This document shows, piece after piece, positions 33,101 through 44,119 of a stretch of DNA of 64,000 nt. The notes under the pieces are model-generated. The model was not told the origin of the DNA. It was given only the letters and a program-made list of their open reading frames with translations, and did not search any database. Source of the DNA: Lunularia cruciata (Eukaryota; Streptophyta; Marchantiopsida; Lunulariales; Lunulariaceae); contig OX419759.1 in assembly GCA_948567375.1 (NCBI GenBank), positions 22,979,493 through 23,043,492 of the forward strand. Reading direction: 5' to 3'. Position 1 is the first letter of the stretch. Every line of letters begins with the position of its first letter. The position numbers were made by a program, and so were the translations under genes.

Positions 33101-36100
33101 GCTAGTAACGTTACTGTTGAAGATAAGATGTTGACACCCACAAGTTTACGAGTACTATCAGGGAAATCAGCAGGCAGGGTGCAAGCAACACGGGAGGAGC
33201 TTAATTTACAGCTGAATGCGCGTTTGTTGAAACTTCAAATTCCTGATGGTTTGAAAGGTGATGAAGAGGGAGGCCACACAAGGTATCCGTCTATAAGCAT
33301 ATCTCCAAATGGGATCAAGAATGTGATTCCTCCTCTTCAAAAGGGATTAGAGGGATTGCAGCGAGATCCTAGAATTCCAGAGTCCAGAAACACGGACAAA
33401 GCAGATGCGTTGCAGCTTCGATTGGAGGGTCCAACTGTTGACCTGCTGGCATCCTCCTCTGAGTTATGCGCTGGTGAAGTAACTGAGCAGTCCCCAGGCA
33501 GACCAACACCGAAACTGATTTACACTGGCCACAAGTCCGAGCAAAGTTTGAAGGAGAGCTCCCCTCAAGCCGACAATAGCTTCAAGGAACTGTCTGGCTT
33601 GAGTGTACCGAGAAGCTCGGATTTGAAAATTGCTTTGGACAGGTCAGAGAGCAGGAAAGCAAGTGTTTCTGTAATAGCGAACTCAAGCGATTCTGCACGT
33701 AGGGTTGAACCTATACATACTAGGCAATCATACCGGGCCTTCCAGAGTGCATCAATCAATAGTGATGCTGGACCCAACTCACCTCAGAGGACCTCCGCTG
33801 AGAACAAGACGAGGAGCATTGCAAGACATCCTGAAAATTTACTTAAAATAAGTACAAGCTCAATCCCTACCTCATTGTGCTTGTCCTCATCTCTACCATC
33901 TCTGAAGTCTTTACGCAAGCAAGCAGAGCTCATCGATTTTAGTCATGCACTTCCACTATCAAATGATGTATCCGGAGTGGAAAAGGAACCCGAAGTACCG
34001 TATGATTTGGGCGCTAATCAGTTCCAAGTACAGCAAGAAGAGAAGGCAGTTTTGGCACCTTCACCCCTTTCGCTATTGGCCGCACCAAAGGAAGTCCGAC
34101 TTTTTGGAGCTAATTTGATTGCACCAGTCATGGAACGGATTGACTCATCATCGAGGGCCTTTGTGTCTGTGACTCCAGTCGAGCCTGAAGTAGTTTCAGT
34201 CTCAGCTGAGGTTGTCCAGCCTTCGCCCTTACCACAGCAGATAATGGATTCCAGTACTAGCCCTGAAGAGGCTGTAAATGTTCCGACCGAAACGGTTGAG
34301 CAAGCAAAAATTCCGATCGAAACTCAGGAAGTGAAGGTTGAGGAAGTTAAGGTTCCGATCGAAACGGAGCAAGCTGTTGCTGTAGACCATTCGGCAGAAT
34401 CTATTGAACAGCCTCTTTTGGATGAGGATCAACAATCAGCTGAGCCGATTGTACCTGACGTTACTGACTTGCAGATTTCGTCAAATGTTTCACAGTCACA
34501 AGGATCACTTGCAGAGGAAAAACAAGTAGTGACAATTCCTCTAGTGCAGAAGGGTGCATCAGGTTCAATAGCTCGACCACCAACCTCATCTCGTCCGGCT
34601 GGAGCACATACATGGGTGAGACGTAGTGCCCCTAGCGGTACACCACCCAATACTGTATTGGGGTTTAGAAACCCCAGTGCAGGGACTAGTGGAGTTCCCC
34701 AACCTGCAGGTAGAGGTAGAGGTACTCAGGGAGCTGGGTATGTTCGTAAAGGTAACAGCCTAGTAAGGGCACCAGGAGCTGTCGCCTTGCCTCCACCTGC
34801 CCCTCCTGTTAGTATGTTAGGACAGACCAGGTCTATGGTTAGTCAAGGTCCTGGCTCGAAACCTCCTACTTTTAGGAATCCTTCCATGTCAAATCATGAC
34901 ACCCCAAAAAGCTTCCTGTCAGGTTTGAGAAAATATTCAGGAACTTCCACTGAAAATGTTGGAGTTATTCTGCCTGTATCTAGACCTGTCTCCGTAAGTA
35001 GTGGGTCCTCTCAGACTAACAATGTCTCCCTTGTGGAGCCTTTTATATCTTCATCTAGGCCAAAAACCCCACCCCAAGGTGCTTTGGGCGTAAGTTCCAC
35101 TTCCAAAACAGGTCCTGTTGCATCAGTTTCGACATTGCCGCCGAGTGGAGCAGGCTCTAAATTACAAGGTCCTTGTGACGATGTCGGTGATATTTTAGCA
35201 GAAGCTACGAACACTTCCCCTGGCTCTAATACAGCCCTCTCGGGTCTCCCAAGCAATCCGGCCGGCACAGCAAATACAAGTCTTGGTCTGAACAATATGG
35301 TGTATGTGCGCAGGAAAGCAAACCAACTAGTTGTTGCTTCTTGTCCGCAATCTGTTGAATTGTCGCTTGCAGAGAAGCAAGCCGCTAAGAAGCAGCTTAC
35401 TCCGGGCCTATACATCAAAAGAAAAACCAATCAACTTGTTCGTAACAACGTTATCAGGGGAAGTGGAAACGGAAGTTTTGTACAGGCTCTTCTTGGAAAT
35501 GGGCCTCCACAGAATCCCACAGAGGAAGGGCGTCGGAACTCCATCCTGTACAAGAAAATGAGGCGTGGCAGAGGTTATTATTCTCTCTTTACCTTAGCTA
35601 TATTGGAAAGGCATGTTCGCTCGGTCATTCTATCTAGTTGGCCTATGACTTGCATTTGTCCCCTTCATAATCCTAATTGTTTGTTTCTGCATTCTTGTGT
35701 AAGCTAGTATTGTGGGCTAATTTCACAGTCATATATTTTCGTACACTCATTATAGAGAACCGTGTTTACTAACGGGTTCCATATCCATACACTTGATACA
35801 TTCATCATATATCATCATATTCATTTGAGGGATTTACTTCTTATTCCTAGATCACAATGTCATGTGTTGTTCAGTCCTACGTGGGTATACAGCCGTGTTT
35901 AAGTGAACGGGTTCTATACTCATTACTCAGTATCCTCATATTCATCCATATTCATCACGTAGTTCTATGGTACTTGTGTGTGGATTGTAGTTGTAGATGA
36001 TTGTTGTCTCAATTATTCTGCTCCCATTCACACTTCGCTCCACCCCACCAATCCTCAACTAAAGCTCTGTCTTTTGTTCCTTGCTCCATGTTTCTCTGTT

Positions 36101-39100
36101 TTATGGTCCTCCCCTGCTTTCAATTTCAGATGCTTAATCTGTTGTGTCTTGGTTCGTATTCCATGATGTATGCTAGTTCTCTGCAGGTGCTATTATGAGA
36201 TGTAACAATTATGTCCTTACTTCTGCTTATCTTCGTAATGTTAGATTTACTTACATTCTATTTCCTTACATTCAGTTCACTCGATTTGCATACGGTCATG
36301 CATGCATTTCACAGGCACGTTGTCGGTCCATACTAAGTGGGTTCTGGATCCCCCGTTCTTCGAACGGCTTCTGCTCCCATTTCTCAAATATCTTGCTTTT
36401 CCATTCTTCTGTGGTTTCTGAGTTACATAATCCCTTGATGGGAGCACACTGCTTTCTTGGCCAGGTGATCTAATGTTTGCTTACTGGGAGTATTACTGAT
36501 TTGTGGTAACTTCGTTTTGCATATCAGTGTTGAGACAGAAGAAGGTGCCCACAGGGAGGTCATCTTTGGTGTGGACCTTGAACGGTGCAACTGTCAGTCA
36601 TGAGCCGGATACCACCGGACAAGTGCCGAAACCAGCACCACTGTTGTTTCCATGGAAGAGGCACAGCCTCACGACCAGTGTTAGGTCACGCAGGGTCAGA
36701 ACTCTACCAGAGGGGAAAAAAGGCTCTTTGCTGTTTGTTATGAGGTATGAAGCTCTATCGTTATCGATCTGATCAATTTTAGCTCAGAATCATATGTCTC
36801 AGTCAACTACTGATGACGGGACATGTTTGAGATGTTTCTGGCTTGAACGCAAAATTCTTCTAGCTATCCACTGTCTGTCTTCCTGGTACTTATGAGGTTT
36901 CTACTTACCAAACGTACCTAATGTAAACTGGTGCTCTTGATCTCAGCGAAAGGCTGCGTAGAGTGCGGCCCGTTCAACCTGTCTATACGCGCTCAGCAGA
37001 TGGTTTTTCATTACATCGATCAGGTGTTCTGTGTGTTGGAGGTGGCAATTTGAAGTGGACAAAACTACTTGACGAGCGTGCAAAGCTAGCTAGCGAGGTG
37101 AGTGCTCGCTCGTCGCTGTAAACTAGCGAAACATCATGTCTTGAATGTCTTTGTCAAGCAGTTAAAATGTCTGAAAATTATAATTTAAGTATACTTCGCT
37201 CTGAGATGAAGTGGTTTGCGCCAGGCTTTAGCTGTCCGATAATTTGTTTCCCATTGCCGATATTGTAAGCTGGGTCACCTGATGCTAGATCTTATGAGAC
37301 GAATAACGTGGTGGCGGCCAGCAGTTCAAGCATCATGGAGGCAGGCCTTTATGTTGGGTGTTGTTGTATTAGTCCCCTTATCTCCCTGTTCGTGATTTGC
37401 TGCTAATACTAAGAGTTTACTTATTCAGGTCGCTACCAAGGCCGTCGCAGCTGCTGAGAGTAGGAAAAGAGAGAAGAAAGAGGCGGTTGTTGAGGCTGTT
37501 GTCAAAGCAAAGAGCGACAGGAGGGTTGTTCGCAAAGCTGCCAAAGGTATGAACACTTTTTAACCTTGCGATGAAGATTACGTTGTTCCTCTAGAGTCGC
37601 CAGTGATCAATCTCGTCTTTGGAAATTAGTCTCTCCCGTTACTACCAGCATGAACATCGCTTTCTGTACGATCCACTTGATCCGGATTCGTTAGAGCTTC
37701 CAGTATCTCTAATTTGCTCGTAATTACATCTACATAAACTGATTTATTGCAGGGGGAGAACGTATCGTATGGGTTGGATTAGTACGATACAAGATGGACG
37801 CGTCGTCAAAGACCCTCCAGCGCATCCCTGGTACTCACCAGAATCCTATGTTGGTCTTTTTCAAGAACCTTATAGTAGACATATCTTCACTCGAACGGCC
37901 TTTGGTCCCATCTATCTTCACCCAAGTTTCATATTATTTACTGATGTGTTGTTTTTGATCACTTAGATACCAAAGGAGAAACTGGAGCTGCCGTCTCATC
38001 TGGGCCGGCCAGTAATCCACCACTCTTGACCCCAAGAAGGTCATACATTGGAGGGACGACGTGAGTAGTATTACTTCTTAGCTTGAGTCTGCTCTTAGAG
38101 TGGTCTGTCGATTCCAGTCACATCGATTAAAATTTTGAGAATGTGTTTCATTTGGAGCAAAGATTGTCCGTGAGGCCCTGTCTCCTAGCTCCTGCTTGTT
38201 CAAAGTAGCCAGATGCCAGTAGAGGTTTTACTTGTTTCTTGTTCTTGTGTTGACTCTTGCCAAATGATATACGGTATTAACGTTATGAGTTCCAAGTTGT
38301 TCACCTCTCATACTTCGGAGTTGCCCTGCAGTTACTTGAGAGTTGGTAATGGCAATCAACTTGTCAGAGATCCGAAAGCTGCAAGTCATGCCTTGGCGAG
38401 TGAGAAAGTCAGGTGGAGCCTGCATCATGCGAGGTCTCGAGGTGTTAAGAAGCAACAATACTGTCAGTTTTTCACAAGATTTGGTAAATGCAATAAGGAG
38501 AATGGCAAGTGCATCTACATTCACGATCCAGACAAAGTTGCCGTCTGTACCAAATTTTTGAAAGGGAACTGTACTGATGATCACTGTCTGCTGACGCATA
38601 AGGTACGTTGTCAGATGATGCCAAGGAGACGAAAAGATGTGTCTTCCCTCTGCTTAAACTCCCCTCATGAAAGATAAAAGTATAATTGAAGCCCCCGATA
38701 CCTTCGGTATTATCTCAGAAGTTTGTTGGTTTACCTCTTTTCTGTAGCTCCTCTGCATCCTAGCCTCCCCCTATCGGTGCCTCTGCTCCGATGCTGTTCC
38801 GGTTAATTTCTGACCTTTCTAAGAAACGTTCCTTTCTCTTCTCCATTTCCTTGCCTTCCTTCATCGCTTGCCATTTACGTTTTGTGCTTACTTTCTATCT
38901 TTCACTGTCAGAGAACCTTTTCTTGACGAGTTTGTTCTTTTTTCTCTTGTGTCTTTTTGTGAGAAGTGCCTCAACCGCTGTAATACGCTTTTACAGGTGA
39001 TACCAGAGCGTATGCCCGACTGTTCCTTCTTTCTGGAAGGTATTTCACTTTTTCTCTGGTTTTTGTTCATATCTGTCAACTCTCTCGCTGATGTAGAACT

Positions 39101-39964
39101 TAGAGCTGATAACCTGACGTTAGTTTTTATATGCTTTACAGGTCTTTGTACAAATGAAAGTTGTCCATACAGACATGTGAATGTGAATCCCAAGGCTCCG
39201 TACTGCGATGGCTTTCTTCGTGGTTATTGCAAAGATGGAGATAAGGTAATGTCATCACACTCTTTCGGATGTTCAATCTTTCTAACCTACGTTAATCACC
39301 TTATCATCATGGCCTGATGGATTCCCGGATAGTTGATGCTTGGTGCATATTTACTGAGCAGGAAAGCTGATATAAGTATCGGTCAAACACTTGATTTCAC
39401 TTATCTTGTTGCTCTTCTGTGGACGCTCAGTGCATGGGTTTTATTGAGTACCTTGACGAATTGCAGTGGAATTCTGCTTGTTTGAGCCTTGATTCTCTCC
39501 TGATAATGCAGTGCAACAAGAAGCACACGTATGTGTGTCCTACTCATGCAGCGACAGGAGAGTGTGCTGACCAGTCAACTTGCAAGCTCCATCATCCGAA
39601 GAAGAAAGATAAGCCTGAATCAGGAAATGTTCGAAAAGTAGGTATCAAACGCAAGAGAAGGTACTTTTGCCCCACGGAACAAGAGCCAACGAGAAAGGAG
39701 AGTTCTGCTGCTGATGAAGCTGGAGAGGATGAAAGATTTCCTGAGGAGGACCTGGCAGAATTCATAAGTCTTGCCAATACAGAAGATCAAGATGGAGACA
39801 CAAAGGTGTCACCAGAGAACCAGAAACCGTGGTCTTACACAAGGCCAGGAGTTCCTTCGTTTATCATGAAAGAAGCTACAGCAGAGTCAGGTTCAGCGCA
39901 GGAAGTTGAGCGGTGGATCAAACCGACCTTTCTGTTTAAGGTGACGTCACCAGCCGCTAGTTGA
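30173..39964 (+). CDS. CCCH-type zinc finger protein, ZC3H3/C3H7-like, 10 exons
   Basis: Exons: 30173-35573, 36528-36744, 36947-37097, 37429-37546, 37753-37830, 37967-38060, 38332-38602, 38997-39039, 39142-39245 and 39512-39964. All introns are GT-AG, the phases agree, and the total of 6930 nt gives 2309 aa plus stop. Five CCCH fingers lie at about residues 2060-2190 (CQFFTRFGKC, CTKFLKGNC, CSFFLEGLC, CDGFLRGYC and CPTHAATGEC lead them). The motif Y-x-R/K-x-x-N-x-L-V recurs before them (YVRKGNSLVR, YVRRKANQLV, YIKRKTNQLV, YLRVGNGNQLV), followed by QPVYTRSADGFSLHRSG. Finger number and this motif match animal ZC3H3, which works in nuclear mRNA polyadenylation and export, and plant C3H7; a nuclear RNA role here is inferred. 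The N-terminal 1800 residues are low complexity: poly-Gln, a Pro run and Ser/Arg repeats. The last part is acidic (DEAGEDERFPEEDLAEF). The start ATG is the first in the long frame; an upstream non-coding exon is possible. Confidence 0.88.
30670..30885 (+). repeat. In-gene repeats coding for SHEKLIExEYLxNA units
   Basis: About four units of 18-20 codons in exon 1 of the CCCH gene code for variants of RASHEKLIEKEYLKNA. They are charged and probably helical. They differ mostly by point changes, so they arose by tandem duplication and then diverged. Confidence 0.8.
31670..32065 (+). repeat. In-gene Ser/Arg tandem repeats (SRPSTARxxGIDSG)
   Basis: About eight units of 15-18 codons, consensus SRPSTARAIGIDSGSS, lie at about residues 500-630 of the CCCH protein. 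The unit resembles a repeated RxxS phosphorylation-type sequence. Unit length varies slightly, so the array probably evolves by slippage. Confidence 0.85.
38455..39598 (+). other. Region coding for the five CCCH zinc fingers (exons 7-10)
   Basis: Spacings are C-x8-C-x6-C-x3-H, C-x7-C-x4-C-x3-H twice, C-x7-C-x5-C-x3-H and C-x8-C-x5-C-x3-H. All ligands are present. Introns fall inside fingers 3 and 4 and after finger 2; joining across them restores each finger exactly, which supports the exon model. Confidence 0.9.
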
Positions 39965-42267
39965 CTTGAAACTTTGTCCTGCTCCAGAGGAGCATTTGGT
40001 CTATCTTCATCTTGTGTGTTTAAGAAGCAGCATCGTGGATTTCATGCAACATCAACAAAGAGATCTAGACCAATCCAATTTTAGACAAATTGTGTACACC
40101 AGCGGAAGCGAGAAGTGGTTCTGGATGACAGCCGGCTGAACGCCTCCTCATAACCATTACACTAGCATTTAGGATAAGTCAACTCAAGTTCCTTCACTTT
40201 CTGGAGGAATATTGTACCATATAGGTCATTATGTGATTGAACTAGTTGTTTCCCTTACTCACTGTAGTTTTTGCAGAGGAATCTGTCATCAGGAGGGTTA
40301 CAGGTAAATAGTATATCAGTTCTTATGCCTATGCTCTACTGGGCACAAAATGTGGTAAGTAAATACACTGTAGATAATTACTGTATTGCGTAGTTGAATG
40401 TTGGAAGGTCATAAAGTCTGAAGGTCAGAATTTGACCAAGAATTAGTCTTTACTATGACTGCTGACCTTACGAGTTGGTTGTCCTTGAGAACGATCTAGT
40501 AGAATAAGAGTTGTAAGAATAGCCGGCCATAGAGTAATGAACAGAATTTGCGTCAATCATTTGACGTCATATGAGGTGGGAGCACTTCCAAGATTGATAA
40601 ATATGCTTGTACTACTTCGCTTTAGGTGGTGAAAAAATTTGATTCACTCGCCACTCTTTGGGCATATAAAAGTGAGAACCAAACCTGATTTATTCATGTG
40701 AGGGTGATGTGTAAGGTAATGTTGCTCTTTTGTGATGTCGATTATTTGCTCCTTACATGCAGTGCTATTATTGAATGTTATTCATATTTTGGACTTTGAA
40801 TACAATGTACTTTTTTGGTTCTTATGATTGCTTGTTACCTCAAAGCTCGTAGTGGGCTCGCACCTACTCTTGGTAAATATATACTTCGTCGACTTCGACT
40901 AAATCATTCCGAGAAACTTTTAGAAGGATCATACATGCGATACCCTGAGTTTGAAGGCAATAGCTGCAAATTAAGTGTTCACACTTCATCATGAGCTTTG
41001 GAACGGGAGATGAGTACCATTGGAAGAGCTTGACGATGTCAACGTAATCTTTTTGCCTTGTGCTACCTTTCTCTAACCCCCAGTTCGATCGTTGTAGTGC
41101 ATATCAGACGCTAAATTGGTGAGATTGCAACGCTGTGATGCAAGCGACAGAGATCGCGTGTCAGCAGTAAAGACCATTGTTTGAACAAATTCCCTTTGCT
41201 GCCTGTACCTACATGTCAGGAATACATTCACGATCACCGTGTCCAAAAGCAAGTCTCAGTCGGGATTGTGAGGGTTCTCACTTCACTTAGGCACGTCTCC
41301 TGCGCTGTTGCTGAAAGCAACAACGCAAGTACCAGGAAGGGGCCATTGCCAGAACTTCAGGATTCGACAACCATTCCAATAGGAAAACTCGATTTGGACT
41401 GTAGACTATTCGCTTTCTCTTGTCGAAGGAGAACAGGATAACGTACGTCCGGAGTCTCTTCTGTTCCTGTACATTTCTAGTGAGGTCTCATTCATCTGCA
41501 AAACTCTGCCTCGGTCAGTCTCATGCAACCTGCTGATCATTTGAGCCTTCAACTCGTAGCATCCAAGGTACTATTCACTGCCTTTAGTTTACAGCACTGT
41601 ACGTCTAAAATTTAACCGTTTCTGTGTCTTTCGACCGCACATGCATGGACAATGCAACGGAATATCCGCCACAAGCTGTTGTAAATGCCACACAAAACCA
41701 AGAAACAAACTTCAAAATATTCTGAATCCAAGCGGTCTGCTTGGATGAGCCTCCAGTAGTCGCACTCCATCGTTTGTCTCCACATTTGGGTTCCATATTT
41801 GTCACAAAGCTACTCCTATGCAGCTGACATAAAGTCTATAAACCCATAAAGAATGAATAATGCAGATTATTTTTTGTTGGATCTCGGTGGCGGTATAGGC
41901 CTACCGCACATCACTGACGTCGGTCCACGTACAAATGAGGCACTGTGAGGGCTCTGGTCAATGCCGTACTTTGGATTTGCTCTCGTTTTAAGAGCACGAC
42001 CTCGTTAGCCGTGGAAAATTGAAAGCCGTGGAGGATCAACTCCGACCCTGCTCCTGATCTGGTTGCTAATAAAGGTTGACCTGCTGAAGGATTAGAGTGG
42101 AGATGAGAGAGCTGTTCCACGATACATCAGAAATGCCAAGAGTGTCGAGAGGGGCATCGTTTATAAAGAATACCACATCTTCGAAAGGGAACAGTAGACT
42201 CAACTCTGGAGAAGAAGCCACCCAGACCCTTGATGAGGAGGGTCTGTGAGCCTTGAAGCAGGACGTT

Positions 42268-42303
42268 GCAAGGTTGAATGAGGCATCGATCATTCAACCT
42301 TGC
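42268..42303. repeat. Perfect hairpin, 14-bp arms
   Basis: GCAAGGTTGAATGA (42268-42281), an 8-base loop, and TCATTCAACCTTGC (42290-42303). Confidence 0.85.
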
Positions 42304-42936
42304 TATCTCCTCATTCAGATCTGATTCAATTTTCAAATGGTGGATCATTGCGATTGAACAGTTGCCAGAGATAACCGGGTTTCTTGACCCTGTCCAAAGA
42401 ATGGAACATTCTTACAATCTGACTCATGGACTTCATAAGACTTATCTGCTAGATCAACGGAAAGCTCCATTATCGGGTGTAAGATTTACTTAACTCATAT
42501 AGGAGATGTATGTGAAGTTCTATCTCGAGGGGTTAAAGAGTCCGTTTCCTGCTAGAATCTTGTTTTGTCAGAAGTACCTTTGAGATGCCAACGTTAGGTG
42601 CACAGATTAACACACTGCAAGCGCATTATTTGCTTACACGCCCTATTAGTTGACGAGTTAATCTCAAGTTTTGCTGGGCTTGCCAGAGCATCACTTCATA
42701 AGCACAGCTCTTATTGGAGTGATGCTCAGCTCTTATTCGAAATTAGGAAGATCCTAGATCTGGGACGCATTGCTAGGGACCTTTCTCGTGGTTATTTATG
42801 CAGCTGTCAAAGGTTACTTAAACCAAATACCCGTTGTTCTCATAACCCACTATGAACAAGTTCTAGTACAATCTATTGCCTTCACTTTACTACACCGAGG
42901 GGATCTGAGTGTGTGAGGTGATATCATCCAGATTCA

Positions 42937-43192
42937 TGTGAAAGTTGTCTCACCTACAAGATGCTGAAGGAGGCATGAGATCAAACGTGAAGGTTCCCGA
43001 GAGAACTGGTGACTATGGAGGCTAACTATTGACACTATTCAATTCTGCTGGGTGTGAAAGTTATCCCACATACAAGATGCTGAAGGAGGCAAACATGAAG
43101 CAATGTTGCAAACCTGAAGCATGACAGCAAACCTGAAGGTTTGCAAGAGAACTGCTGGTCATGAGGCAACTATTGTCGCTGTTCTATTTTAC
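42937..43192. repeat. Diverged tandem duplication, about 115-140 bp units
   Basis: TGTGAAAGTTGTCTCACC and CTACAAGATGCTGAAGGAGG (from 42937) return as TGTGAAAGTTATCCCACA and ATACAAGATGCTGAAGGAGG (from 43053). Both units also share a GAGAACTG and an AACTATTG block. The second unit has an extra segment of about 25 bp. Confidence 0.75.
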
Positions 43193-44119
43193 TGTATTGT
43201 TTTGAGTCCTTGAATGCCCAGATACCACGTGTAATTCAGCTGGAAAACTCATGGAAAGATAGAAGCATGTGAACTATTGCATTGAATTACATAGAATAAT
43301 GATAATGTCGTTTGAGTGAAGAGAATGATTTGTAATTCTAATTCGTTTTCTGATTTAAAGGGGACATGAAAAAACAAGCAAACACTTCAATCTTCTTCAA
43401 TCGAGGGGAAATATATTGACTCTAAAGCAACTTCACAACCCAAATCAGGTAAACAATCAATATACCGGAGATCACAGTGGAGGAATCCACAAGCTCGGGA
43501 CGACCTTTCCATATAGTGAGGGAATAAAATAAAGAAAAGGGGTGTAAACATTCTCAAATATATCGAGAAGTATAAATTATAGACTTAGAAATTTTAATCG
43601 ATATCGGAGTTCTTAACAAATGTTTGTTAATTTACCATTCATCAACTTGAGGTAAAACCGTAAATTTAATCCAGGGCTCGATACAAACTTCAAACTCAAG
43701 CACTCAATTCAACTTATCCTGAATTTGGCAGCTTTAAGCAACTTTGAGCTATGGAGCAATATAGCCCTGATTAATGAATGGAATCATTATTTTAGGCTAA
43801 GTAAACAAAACATTGAAAGCAATGAACATCTAATTAGAAGGTAATTTTCGCAGTAATAATCATGGAAGCCTAAGCCTGATGCTCCGTTCAAATTCCCTTC
43901 TCTGAGACTGACGGGTCGAAGCTCCTGCTCCTTCGAATCACATCGTTCAATGTTCTTCAATTGGAAACGAGATTCGTACAAATTCAGGAAAGGAATTTGA
44001 ATGGGAAGGATTCTAAACCTCGTGACGAGCGACAACTCGAAGCTCGACGTTTAGGGAGGAGAGGGGGTCAACACTTCGGAGCGTAGGTTTTGTGACAGAG
44101 TTTATGACGCGTTGCAACC

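Larger units (their letters stand above)
39965..44119. other. Intergenic region between the CCCH and MSI4-like genes
   Basis: There is no coding frame with a recognisable domain. The first few hundred bases should hold the 3' UTR of the CCCH gene, but I see no clear AATAAA close to the stop. The open frames of 60-90 codons here have no supporting features. Two repeat structures inside are listed separately. Confidence 0.55.

Noticed and set aside
42598-42855. 85-codon frame between the two genes
   Set aside because: It has no recognisable domain, no splice partner, and ordinary length for random sequence.
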